From Paenibacillus hunanensis (GTDB lineage Bacteria; Bacillota; Bacilli; Paenibacillales; Paenibacillaceae): DNA of 64,000 bases. Within the stretch, counting starts at the first letter, position 1. Every line of letters begins with the position of its first letter. The stretch covers positions 310,001 through 374,000 of the forward strand of contig NZ_BMMB01000008.1 of NCBI RefSeq assembly GCF_014645615.1, read 5' to 3'. Shown here one piece after another: positions 18,181-26,572 of the stretch. A program made the position numbers and the translations under genes. The notes beneath the pieces were generated by a model that was not told the DNA's origin, searched no databases, and saw only the letters and a list, made by a program, of their open reading frames with translations.

Positions 18181-19218
18181 ATGACATTACGTATTGGAGT
18201 TATCGGAACAGGCGCGATTGGACGGGATCATATCCGCCGGATTACATGCAATTTGAGCGGAGCGGAGATTGTCGCAGTAACCGATGTGAATGCAGACGCA
18301 GCCGCGCTGGCGATTGAAAGCTATGGCTTAACCGACGCGAAGATCTATCCAGATGATCTATCACTCATCGCTGCACCTGAGGTAGACGCGATCCTCGTAG
18401 CAAGCTGGGGGCCTGCTCACCAGCAGAGCGTACTGGCAGGTATTGCGGCAGGCAAATACGTATTTTGTGAAAAGCCGCTGGCAACGACAGCAGCCGGCTG
18501 TCGCGAGATCGTCGAAGCCGAGATCAAGCATGGTAAAAAGCTCGTTCAGGTCGGCTTTATGCGCCGTTACGATAGCGGCTATATTCAGCTCAAGCAGGCG
18601 GTCGAATCCGGCTTTATCGGCGAACCGCTAATGATTCGCTGCGCCCATCGCAACCCTTCCTCAGCAGACCTGTACACAACTGATATGGCAGTGACCGATA
18701 CCTTTATCCATGAGATCGATGTGCTACACTGGCTCGTCAATGACGACTATGTATCCGCACGCGTCGCTTTCCCGAAAAAAACCCGCAACGCGCTACCCCA
18801 TCTGCGCGACCCCCAGGTGATCACACTGGAAACACGCGGCGGCATCCTGATCACAACCGAAATCTTCGTCAACTGTAAATACGGCTACGATATCCAATGC
18901 GAGATCATCGGCGAAGAAGGCATCGTACGCTTGCCCGAGGTGGCAGGCATCACTTACCGCAAAGATGCCAAGCTCGGCATGAACCTGCTCATGGACTGGA
19001 AAGACCGCTTTATCGATTCCTACGACCGTGAACTGCAAGACTTCATCGACTGCATCAACCAGAACCGCGACCTACAAGGCCCAACCTCATGGGACGGCTA
19101 CGTCGCAGCCGTTACCGCCGACGCCTGTGTACGCGCCCAGGAATCCGGCCAAGAGGAAGCAATCGAGCTAGACGAAAAACCAGAATTTTACGGTGGTGTC
19201 GCACTACGTAGTGTATAA
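18181..19218 (+). CDS. iolG: myo-Inositol 2-dehydrogenase IolG (Gfo/Idh/MocA family)
   Basis: A 345-residue NAD-dependent dehydrogenase oxidising myo-inositol to 2-keto-myo-inositol, the first pathway step. The Rossmann motif GVIGTGAIGRDH is at residues 6-17, the family EKPLATT around residue 97, and the catalytic Asp/His region is DTFIHEIDVLHWL. Length fits IolG. AGGAGG lies 8 bp before the ATG. It lies downstream of iolE and ends at hairpins. From about 18700 to the stop, codon choice shifts strongly to C-ending codons and GC rises compared with the 5' half and with iolE, a possible sign of mosaic origin. Confidence 0.92.
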   Translation: MTLRIGVIGTGAIGRDHIRRITCNLSGAEIVAVTDVNADAAALAIESYGLTDAKIYPDDLSLIAAPEVDAILVASWGPAHQQSVLAGIAAGKYVFCEKPLATTAAGCREIVEAEIKHGKKLVQVGFMRRYDSGYIQLKQAVESGFIGEPLMIRCAHRNPSSADLYTTDMAVTDTFIHEIDVLHWLVNDDYVSARVAFPKKTRNALPHLRDPQVITLETRGGILITTEIFVNCKYGYDIQCEIIGEEGIVRLPEVAGITYRKDAKLGMNLLMDWKDRFIDSYDRELQDFIDCINQNRDLQGPTSWDGYVAAVTADACVRAQESGQEEAIELDEKPEFYGGVALRSV

Positions 19219-19265
19219 AATAGGGAAAATACGCACTCTAAATCCCACATACTACACAGTAAAGC

Positions 19266-19318
19266 ACCAAGCATCATACATGAACCAAGACAGTATCTAA
19301 TAGATCGTGATGCTTGGT
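19266..19318 (+). terminator. Long hairpin after iolG
   Basis: ACCAAGCATCA (19266-19276) and TGATGCTTGGT (19308-19318) are exact reverse complements with a 31-nt loop. Only a weak AT-rich tail follows, so it is a weak terminator or mRNA 3'-end stabiliser. Confidence 0.55.
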
Positions 19319-19339
19319 ATATAAACTAAATTCAATTTT

Positions 19340-19441
19340 CATTTTAAAAAACGATAAAATGATAATAATAAATAACAGAAGAACAAAAAAACAAGAATAA
19401 AGAACAAAAAAGAAAAAAGAGAAAAGAAAAACAACAAAAAA
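19340..19441. other. Purine-only-biased AG-rich tract
   Basis: Roughly 100 bp on the plus strand are almost entirely A with some G, with very few pyrimidines, made of short GAACAAAAAA/AAGAAAAA-like blocks. It separates the two hairpins downstream of iolG. No coding function is apparent. Confidence 0.7.
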
Positions 19442-19492
19442 ACAGCCTGTTGAGCAGGGATTACTTCCCTTAACTCCAACAGGCTGTATTTA
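19434..19492. terminator. Bidirectional terminator between iolG and iolR
   Basis: ACAGCCTGTTG and CAACAGGCTGT enclose an inner AGGGA/TCCCT stem. The T-tail is stronger on the minus strand (reading out of iolR). From 19493 to 19660 the sequence is AT-rich with no gene. Confidence 0.8.
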
Positions 19493-19728
19493 TTTAACTA
19501 CAAAAAGAAAAATTATAAACAACCACAGTCAAAATTAAAATCAAAACAACTTACAATCAAAATAATAACTGTATTCAAACTAATAATTAAATACAAACTA
19601 ATGATGGAATACCAAATAATAATTGAATATAAGCATCAACTGAACTCCAAGTACCCAAAGCTTTTCCTGCCGCTACGCGCCCTTAGGCGCGTCAATACTG
19701 CTATTGCGATCAGTACGCACGGAGCGGA

Positions 19729-19839
19729 GGGAAGGAAATAAGGGGAAAGGACGACTTTGGAGGGGCGGGAATCTACATGTAATTCCTAATCCAGTAGATT
19801 CCCGCGGCTCCACCCGAGTCCGTCCCCTTATTCCTTCCC
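19729..19839. repeat. Dispersed palindromic repeat A, copy 1 (intact)
   Basis: The outer arms GGGAAGGAAATAAGGGGA (19729-19746) and TCCCCTTATTCCTTCCC (19823-19839) are complementary except for one extra A. The inner arms, 19759-19776 and 19794-19811, pair at 16 of 18 positions, including GGGAATCTAC/GTAGATTCCC. The whole would fold into a two-stage hairpin of ~111 nt. A related copy lies at 62531-62711. It has no coding capacity and sits between iolR and its presumed terminator. Confidence 0.85.
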
Positions 19840-19880
19840 GCAGCGGCTTACTGCCCAGCAATAAAGTTTGCGCGCCCCCT

Positions 19881-20630
19881 TTAAGGGTAGCGTAGCTCAA
19901 TTCCATGCCTCGAGCAAAACTCCGCATACTGCTCATCCGGCGATTCAGACGAGATCAAAATATCCACATCCTCCAGCGGTGCATAAGTCAGCAACGTCGA
20001 TTTGCCAAATTTACTACTGTCCGCCAGCGCAATCAGCTTCTGCGCCTTGCTCGCAATCGACTTTTTAATCTCGTATTCCAGCAGATCCGAGTTGGTCAAG
20101 CCATGACTAATGCTCACCCCGGTCGCTGCCATAAACGCCTTGGTCACATTGTATTTTTGCAACGAGAGCGGATTATCCATGCCGACAAAGGAGCGCGTAT
20201 TCGCCTTATACGTATTGCCGATCACAAGCAGACTCACATGCGGCATATCGGCGACCGAATTGATCACATCCAGACTATTCGTCAAAATGGTCAGCCGTAG
20301 CTCGGGATTCAGATGCTCGGCGATCGTACGTGTGGTCGTACCGGAATCGATATATACCAGATCATCCTCCTCGATACAGGCAGCAGCTAGACGAGCGATA
20401 TCGTTCTTTTTTGTCTGATTACGGGTGGTACGATTTTCAAAGGGCACCAGCTCGTTAGTCGAGGTCACACCACCGTATACCTTTTCAATAGAGCCTTTGC
20501 CAACGATCTGATTAATATCGCGACGAATTGTATTTTTGGATACATCAAAATAGTCACACAGCTCATCCAGTGTGACATTTTTTCGAGCATGGATGTAAGC
20601 CTCGATATCCTGTAGCCGTCTCGCCTTCAT
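19881..20630 (-). CDS. iolR: IolR-type DeoR-family transcriptional repressor
   Basis: A 249-residue regulator. The N-terminal DeoR helix-turn-helix is VTLDELCDYFDVSKNTIRRDI (~20-40). The C-terminal DeoRC effector domain has VYIDSGTTTRTIAEHL and the late SKFGKSTLLTYAPL. In the family, DKGP, an inositol breakdown intermediate, relieves repression. The start at 20630 is preceded by AGGAG at 7 bp; an upstream in-frame ATG sits on the SD. The gene is divergent from iolABCDJ. Direct repeats matching IolR sites lie in front of it, of iolA and of iolE, so it probably controls all three and itself. Confidence 0.85.
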   Translation of the reverse strand: MKARRLQDIEAYIHARKNVTLDELCDYFDVSKNTIRRDINQIVGKGSIEKVYGGVTSTNELVPFENRTTRNQTKKNDIARLAAACIEEDDLVYIDSGTTTRTIAEHLNPELRLTILTNSLDVINSVADMPHVSLLVIGNTYKANTRSFVGMDNPLSLQKYNVTKAFMAATGVSISHGLTNSDLLEYEIKKSIASKAQKLIALADSSKFGKSTLLTYAPLEDVDILISSESPDEQYAEFCSRHGIELRYP

Positions 20631-20669
20631 ACACATTCTCCTATAACTTATGATGCCTCTAATATAAAA

Positions 20670-20701
20670 TATAACCAAAATATAATCAATATATGATTAA
20701 A
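20670..20701 (-). promoter_or_regulatory. IolR-type operator upstream of iolR
   Basis: TATAACCAAA (20670-20679), TATAATCAAT (20681-20690) and a degenerate TATGATTAAA (20692-20701) repeat with 11-bp periodicity. They lie 40 bp upstream of the iolR start, suggesting autoregulation. Confidence 0.7.
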
Positions 20702-20866
20702 AATTTGAATAGAATGGGTAAGTATTCAGCTGCAAATCCATGAAAATATGAGAATAAACGCTAATTTTGCTACAGCACACTTTATTTATTTACTTATACA
20801 TCAATGTTTTTCAGCCGTTTTCATGTAATAACTAACGAGAGGACTACTTTTACACCTACAACAGGG

Positions 20867-20921
20867 TTGACGTTAAAATGTTTATTATATATCATACGAA
20901 TATAACCAAAATATAACCAAA
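20867..20921 (+). promoter_or_regulatory. iolABCDJ promoter with IolR-type tandem operator
   Basis: TTGACG (20867-20872), 17 bp, TATCAT (20890-20895). Directly downstream TATAACCAAA occurs at 20901-20910 and 20912-20921, exactly 11 bp apart. Each copy differs from WRAYCAADARD by about one base. A repressor bound here would block transcription start. Confidence 0.8.
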
Positions 20922-20995
20922 TGATGATTCGTGAAGCTGATGCAGTGATGCACAGCAACATTTCAAATTTGCAATGTTGAGAGGAGCCAGGAAGT

Positions 20996-22471
20996 ATGAG
21001 TACACTGACAGGCACGGCGAGAAAGCTGAAAAACTATATCGGCGGCAAATGGGTAGAGAGCAATACTACTGTATATGAAGACGTTTACAATCCGGCGACA
21101 AAGGAATTGATTTGTCAGGTACCGATCTCGACCCGCGAGGATATTGAGCATGCCGCTGAGGTAGCCAAGGCAGCTTTTGAGAAATGGAAGCAAGTCGCTG
21201 TGCCAAGACGCGCACGCATCCTGTTCAACTTTCAGCAATTGCTCAGTCAGCATCGTGAAGAGCTGGCACGTCTGATTACGATTGAAAACGGTAAAAACTT
21301 AACCGAAGCACTGGGCGAGGTTGGACGTGGTATTGAAAATGTAGAGTTCGCAGCAGGCGCACCTACACTGATGATGGGTGATTCGCTCGCATCGATCGCA
21401 ACGGATGTAGAAGCGGCGAATTACCGCTATCCAATTGGCGTTGTAGGCGGCATCGCGCCATTTAACTTCCCGATGATGGTGCCATGCTGGATGTTCCCGA
21501 TGGCGATTGCACTGGGTAATACCTTTATCCTCAAGCCGTCTGAGCGTACACCGCTATTGACCGAGAAGCTGGCAGAGCTATTTTCAGAAGCTGGCTTGCC
21601 AGACGGCGTGTTCAATATGGTATATGGCGCCCATGATGTAGTAAATGGCATTCTGGAGCATCCTGAGATCAAAGCGATTTCGTTTGTCGGCTCCAAGCCA
21701 GTCGGAGAATATGTATTCAAAAAAGGCAGTGAAAACCTCAAGCGTGTACAGGCACTGACAGGTGCGAAGAACCATACGATCGTACTGAACGATGCTCATA
21801 TGGAGGATACGCTGACCAATGTCGTATCCGCAGCCTTTGGCTCGGCTGGTGAACGCTGCATGGCATGTGCAGTGGTGACGGTAGAGGAGGGCATTGCAGA
21901 TGAGTTTATCGCTCGTCTGAAGGAAAAGGCTGTAGAGGTGCAGATCGGTAACGGTCTGGATGATGGAGTCTTCCTTGGCCCGGTCATTCGTGAAGATAAC
22001 AAGAAGCGTACCGTAAGCTATATCGAAAAAGGAATCGAGGAAGGGGCAAGCCTGCTGCTCGATGGACGTGAACGGATGCCTGATGACGGCTACTTTATCG
22101 GCCCAACGATCTTCGAGGATGTGACACCGGATATGACGATCTGGAAGGATGAGATTTTCGCGCCAGTCTTGTCGGTGATTCGAGTGAAGAATCTGAAGGA
22201 AGCGATCGAGATTGCGAACCAATCTGAATTTGCGAATGGAGCGTGTCTGTTTACTTCCAATGCGAATGCGATCCGTTATTTCCGTGAAAATATCGATGCA
22301 GGTATGCTGGGCATCAATCTGGGTGTGCCTGCACCGATGGCATTCTTCCCATTCTCAGGCTGGAAATCGTCCTTCTATGGTACCCTGCATGCGAACGGCA
22401 AGGATAGCGTTGACTTCTATACACGCAAAAAGGTGGTAACCGCACGTTACCCAGAACCTGATTTTCAATAA
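20996..22471 (+). CDS. iolA: (Methyl)malonate-semialdehyde dehydrogenase (CoA-acylating) IolA/MmsA
   Basis: A 491-residue ALDH-superfamily enzyme converting malonate semialdehyde to acetyl-CoA and CO2, the last step of inositol breakdown. The catalytic Cys288 is in GERCMACAVV. The NAD-binding FNFPMMVPCWMFP and FILKPSERTP are readable, as is PFSGWKSSFYG near the C-terminus. GAGG lies about 10 bp upstream. It is first in the iolA-B-C-D-J operon, 45 bp ahead of iolB. Confidence 0.95.
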   Translation: MSTLTGTARKLKNYIGGKWVESNTTVYEDVYNPATKELICQVPISTREDIEHAAEVAKAAFEKWKQVAVPRRARILFNFQQLLSQHREELARLITIENGKNLTEALGEVGRGIENVEFAAGAPTLMMGDSLASIATDVEAANYRYPIGVVGGIAPFNFPMMVPCWMFPMAIALGNTFILKPSERTPLLTEKLAELFSEAGLPDGVFNMVYGAHDVVNGILEHPEIKAISFVGSKPVGEYVFKKGSENLKRVQALTGAKNHTIVLNDAHMEDTLTNVVSAAFGSAGERCMACAVVTVEEGIADEFIARLKEKAVEVQIGNGLDDGVFLGPVIREDNKKRTVSYIEKGIEEGASLLLDGRERMPDDGYFIGPTIFEDVTPDMTIWKDEIFAPVLSVIRVKNLKEAIEIANQSEFANGACLFTSNANAIRYFRENIDAGMLGINLGVPAPMAFFPFSGWKSSFYGTLHANGKDSVDFYTRKKVVTARYPEPDFQ

Positions 22472-22516
22472 TCCGATAGGCTATCATCCTACGGGAACGA
22501 TACAGGAGGAACCGAA

Positions 22517-23338
22517 GTGACCAGTCATCTATTGCGCAAACCCCAATCTCAATCCATCGGCGAAGGGATCACCTTGATTCAGGAGGTACTTACCTCTGAT
22601 TCGCCGCTAGACTATGTAGGCTTCAAGCTGATCGATCTTGCTGTCGGTGCTGTGTACGAACAGCCCCTGGAGCAGGATGAATGCTGTATTGTTGCATTAA
22701 CAGGCAAGATTACTGTGACCGAGGGCGAGCATCGCTTTGAAGGCATCGGGACACGGGAGAGTGTGTTTGAGAAAAAGCCGACGGACAGCGTGTTTGTATC
22801 CGGTGGTGCTAGCTTTACCGTTGAAGCTGTCACGCCTGCAACGGTAGCGTTATGTTATTCTCCAGCGGTAGAACCAAGACCGACCAAGCTATTGCCTGCT
22901 TCAGGCGTAGGGGTGGTGCATCGCGGTAAATACAATAACCAGCGCATGGTACATGACATTTTGCCGGATAGTGATCCGTCTGCCAGTAGCTTGCTCGTGG
23001 TTGAGGTCTATACGGAAGGTGGTAATTTCTCCAGCTATCCACCACACAAGCATGATCGCGATCTGCTGCCTGAGGAATCGTTACTCGAAGAAACGTATTA
23101 TCATGAGCTGGCACCGAAACAAGGCTTTGTGTTCCAGCGTGTGTATACAGATGATCGTAGCATCGACGAGACGATGGCTGTCGAGCATCGTAATGTCGTG
23201 ATCGTGCCTGCTGGATATCATCCGGTAGGTGTACCGGACGGCTATACATCGTACTATTTGAACGTTATGGCTGGACCGAAGCGTGTATGGAAATTTTATA
23301 ATGAGCCGGATCATGAGTGGATTTTGAATCGCGACTGA
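22517..23338 (+). CDS. iolB: 5-Deoxy-glucuronate isomerase IolB
   Basis: A 273-residue bicupin metal-dependent isomerase turning 5-deoxy-glucuronate into 2-deoxy-5-keto-gluconate. Metal-site residues are visible in SSYPPHKHD and in EETYYHEL. C-terminal GYHPVGVPDGYTSYYLNVMAG is a family hallmark. Translation starts with GTG, preceded by ACAGGAGG. Between iolA and iolC. Confidence 0.95.
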   Translation: MTSHLLRKPQSQSIGEGITLIQEVLTSDSPLDYVGFKLIDLAVGAVYEQPLEQDECCIVALTGKITVTEGEHRFEGIGTRESVFEKKPTDSVFVSGGASFTVEAVTPATVALCYSPAVEPRPTKLLPASGVGVVHRGKYNNQRMVHDILPDSDPSASSLLVVEVYTEGGNFSSYPPHKHDRDLLPEESLLEETYYHELAPKQGFVFQRVYTDDRSIDETMAVEHRNVVIVPAGYHPVGVPDGYTSYYLNVMAGPKRVWKFYNEPDHEWILNRD

Positions 23339-23437
23339 GCCGTATGAACAAGCGGTGCTATAGCGGCTCGGAGTAGCCGTGGCACCGCTATTCGCCTGCC
23401 AGACTGACTGCCAATCGATAAAGGAGCGTTGAAGCAA

Positions 23438-24427
23438 ATGATGGATACACCCAGCAGCACACCGCGTTTTGAACTCGTGACTCTCGGACGTGCTTGTATT
23501 GATCTGAACGCAGTGGAATACAACCGACCGATGGAAGAAACGATGACCTTTTCCAAATATGTAGGTGGATCACCTGCCAATATTGCGATTGGTGCAGCCC
23601 GTCTCGGACTGACAACTGGCTTTATCGGTAAAATTGCAGATGATCAGCATGGACGCTTTATTCGTAGCTATATGGAGCGTGCAGGTGTGGATGCAGGTCA
23701 TTTTATCGTGGATACGGAAGGGCATAAGACCGGGCTTGCATTTACCGAGATCAAAAGTCCAGAGGAATGCAGCATTTTGATGTATCGCGATGATGTGGCT
23801 GATCTATACTTACGCCCGGAGGAGATCGAAGAAAGCTATATTCGTGATGCAGGGCTATTGCTCATTTCCGGTACGGCACTTGCGCAAAGTCCATCTCGTG
23901 AAGCGGCATTACAGGCGATTCACTATGCACGTCGTAATGGTGTGAAGATCGCGTTCGAGCTGGACTATCGTCCGTACACATGGACATCTCCTGCGGAGAC
24001 AGCCGTATATTATTTGCTCGTAGCGGCACAATGCGATATCGTGATCGGTACACGTGATGAATACGATGTGATGGAGAATCGAATGAACGGCTCGAATGAA
24101 GAAACGACAGCTACCCTGTTCGCAGCTGGTGCCAGTCTGGTTGTGATCAAGCATGGTGTAGAAGGCTCCTATGCGTATACCCGTACAGGAGAAACGTATC
24201 GTGGACATGCCTACCGAACGAAAGTGCTGAAAACATTCGGTGCAGGTGATTCTTATGCAGCGGCATTCCTGTATGCCACGATTCGCGGCAAGGATATCGG
24301 TACGGCACTGCAATATGGAAGCGCTGCCGCTTCGATCGTTGTGAGCAAGCATAGCTCCTCGGATGCTATGCCAACTGTAGATGAGATTGAGACGCTGATC
24401 GGACAGCAACCGGTGATTCCGTCCTGA
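23438..24427 (+). CDS. iolC: 5-Dehydro-2-deoxygluconokinase IolC
   Basis: A 329-residue PfkB-family kinase phosphorylating 2-deoxy-5-keto-gluconate to DKGP, the IolR inducer. The N-terminal PfkB motif is GGSPANIAIGAARLG. The catalytic motif is TFGAGDSYAAAF with the base Asp. I prefer the ATG at 23438 (AAGGAG 11 bp upstream); an in-frame TTG at 23429 lies only 2 bp from the SD. Part of the iol operon. Confidence 0.93.
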   Translation: MMDTPSSTPRFELVTLGRACIDLNAVEYNRPMEETMTFSKYVGGSPANIAIGAARLGLTTGFIGKIADDQHGRFIRSYMERAGVDAGHFIVDTEGHKTGLAFTEIKSPEECSILMYRDDVADLYLRPEEIEESYIRDAGLLLISGTALAQSPSREAALQAIHYARRNGVKIAFELDYRPYTWTSPAETAVYYLLVAAQCDIVIGTRDEYDVMENRMNGSNEETTATLFAAGASLVVIKHGVEGSYAYTRTGETYRGHAYRTKVLKTFGAGDSYAAAFLYATIRGKDIGTALQYGSAAASIVVSKHSSSDAMPTVDEIETLIGQQPVIPS

Positions 24428-24464
24428 GCAGCCCCTATATTCTAACCGAAGGTGGAGACTCCTA

Positions 24465-26378
24465 ATGGGAAATAAAATCAGACTCACAACCGCACAGGCG
24501 CTGATCCGCTTTTTGAATCAGCAACATATCGAAGTGGATGGCGTGGAAACACCGTTTGTAGAAGGGATTTTTAGTATATTTGGTCATGGTAACGTGCTTG
24601 GGATCGGACAGGCGCTGGAGCAGGACGCCGGACATTTGAAAATTTTTCAGGGGAAAAATGAGCAGGGGATGGCGCATGCCGCAATTGCCTATAGCAAGGA
24701 AATGCTACGCCGTAAAATTTTCGCGGTGACCTCCTCCTCGGGCCCTGGCTCCGCCAATCTGGTGACAGCTGCCGGTACAGCACTAGCGAATAACATTCCT
24801 GTACTGCTACTACCTGCGGATACGTTTGCCAGCCGTCAGCCGGATCCGGTGCTACAGCAGATCGAGCAGGATTACAGTCCAGCTGTAACGACCAATGATG
24901 CGCTCAAGCCAGTATCGCGTTACTGGGATCGGATTACCCGTCCAGAGCAGCTGATGAGCAGCTTGATCCGCGCCTTTGAGGTGCTGACTGATCCAGCAAA
25001 GGGCGGCCCGGTCACACTGTGTATCTGTCAGGATACCGAAGGTGAAGCCTATGATTATGATGAAGCCTTTTTCCAGAAGCGTGTTCATTATCTGGATCGT
25101 GCAGAGCCGAATGAGCGTGAGCTGACCGCAGCCGAGCAATTAATTCGTAGCAGTAAAAAGCCGCTGATTGTCGTAGGTGGCGGCGCGAAGTATTCCGGTG
25201 CACGCGAAGAGCTGATTCACATTTCGGAGACGTACGGTATTCCACTCGTCGAGACACAAGCTGGGAAGTCGACAGTAGAATACAGTTTCCCGCACAATCT
25301 AGGCGGTCTGGGTGTGACAGGTACATTATCTGCCAATAAGGCAGCGCGCGAAGCCGATCTGATTATCGGAGTGGGCACGCGTTATACCGACTTTGCAACC
25401 TCCTCCAAAACAGCATTCGATCCTGAACATACTCGCTTTCTAAACATTAACGTAAGCCGGGTGCAGGCGTACAAGCTGGATGCGGTAACCGTCGTTGCGG
25501 ATGCCAAGCAAGCAATTCAGCGCTTGCAGGAGCGTCTGACTGGATATAGCAGTGAATGGGGCGGACAGATCGGACAATGGCGTCAGGAATGGGCAGCAGA
25601 GCGCCAGCGTCTGGCAGAGATTCGCTTCCAGCGCGAGGGCTTTGATCCAGAGATCAAGGGACATTTTACACAGGAGCGCTTGAATGAATATGCAGATGCA
25701 CTGCAAACGGAGCTCGCACAGACGACCGCGCTTGCAATGGTCAACGAAGCCGTAGATAGCGATAGTATTGTTATCGCAGCGGCAGGCTCGTTACCAGGTG
25801 ATATGCAGCGAATGTGGCAGGCAGATTCACCGAATACGTATCATTTGGAGTACGGCTATTCATGTATGGGCTATGAGATTGCTGGCGCACTCGGTGCCAA
25901 GATTGCTCATCCTGAACGCGAAGTATATGCGCTTGTCGGGGATGGCAGCTTCCTGATGCTACATTCGGAGCTAATTACAGCGATGCAGTACAATTACAAA
26001 ATTAACATTCTGCTGTTCGATAATTCGGGCTTCGGCTGTATTAACAATCTGCAAATGGGCAACGGTGGCGGTAGCTTCTACTGCGAATTCCGCGATACGA
26101 GCAATCGGATTATGAATATCGATTATGCCAAAGTAGCTGAGGGCTATGGAGCGAAGGTGTATCGTGCAAATACGACAGAAGAGATTCGTGCTGCGATTGA
26201 GGATGCAAAAGGTTATGATGGCTGCACGCTGATCGAAATGAAGGTTCTGCCGAAAACGATGACCGATGGCTACGAAAGCTGGTGGCATGTCGGCGTAGCG
26301 GCTGTGTCGGAGCGTGAAAGTATTCAGGCAGCGCACGCCAGCAAGCAGCAGATGCTGGAGAAGGCGAAGCAGTATTAA
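24465..26378 (+). CDS. iolD: 3D-(3,5/4)-trihydroxycyclohexane-1,2-dione hydrolase IolD
   Basis: A 637-residue ThDP-dependent enzyme opening the ring of the IolE product to 5-deoxy-glucuronate. The acetolactate-synthase-like order is readable: the N-terminal PYR domain with GKNEQGMAHAAIAYSKE (the catalytic Glu region), a central domain (SSKKPLIVVGGGAKYSG), and a C-terminal PP domain with the ThDP/Mg motif GDGSFLMLHSEL...NILLFDNSGFGCINN. GGTGGAG precedes the ATG. About 195 bp separate it from iolJ. Confidence 0.95.
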   Translation: MGNKIRLTTAQALIRFLNQQHIEVDGVETPFVEGIFSIFGHGNVLGIGQALEQDAGHLKIFQGKNEQGMAHAAIAYSKEMLRRKIFAVTSSSGPGSANLVTAAGTALANNIPVLLLPADTFASRQPDPVLQQIEQDYSPAVTTNDALKPVSRYWDRITRPEQLMSSLIRAFEVLTDPAKGGPVTLCICQDTEGEAYDYDEAFFQKRVHYLDRAEPNERELTAAEQLIRSSKKPLIVVGGGAKYSGAREELIHISETYGIPLVETQAGKSTVEYSFPHNLGGLGVTGTLSANKAAREADLIIGVGTRYTDFATSSKTAFDPEHTRFLNINVSRVQAYKLDAVTVVADAKQAIQRLQERLTGYSSEWGGQIGQWRQEWAAERQRLAEIRFQREGFDPEIKGHFTQERLNEYADALQTELAQTTALAMVNEAVDSDSIVIAAAGSLPGDMQRMWQADSPNTYHLEYGYSCMGYEIAGALGAKIAHPEREVYALVGDGSFLMLHSELITAMQYNYKINILLFDNSGFGCINNLQMGNGGGSFYCEFRDTSNRIMNIDYAKVAEGYGAKVYRANTTEEIRAAIEDAKGYDGCTLIEMKVLPKTMTDGYESWWHVGVAAVSERESIQAAHASKQQMLEKAKQY

Positions 26379-26572
26379 ACAGTATCAGGCGAATAACACA
26401 TGCATACCAGATATTAGGAGTGTTATAGCTAGTTCCAGTATTCCAGCTATTGTTGTTCTAGCGATTGTAATGAAGGCAAGCGACAAACTCATTTTAAATA
26501 AACAAATAAGCAAACGAGACAGGCGCACGGTATTCCTTACCTGCGCCTGTTCTATAAAGAGGAGGCTCACGC

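Noticed and set aside
19493..19660. AATCAAAA-like strings as further IolR sites
   Set aside because: They lack the 11-bp phasing and lie between terminators, away from any promoter.
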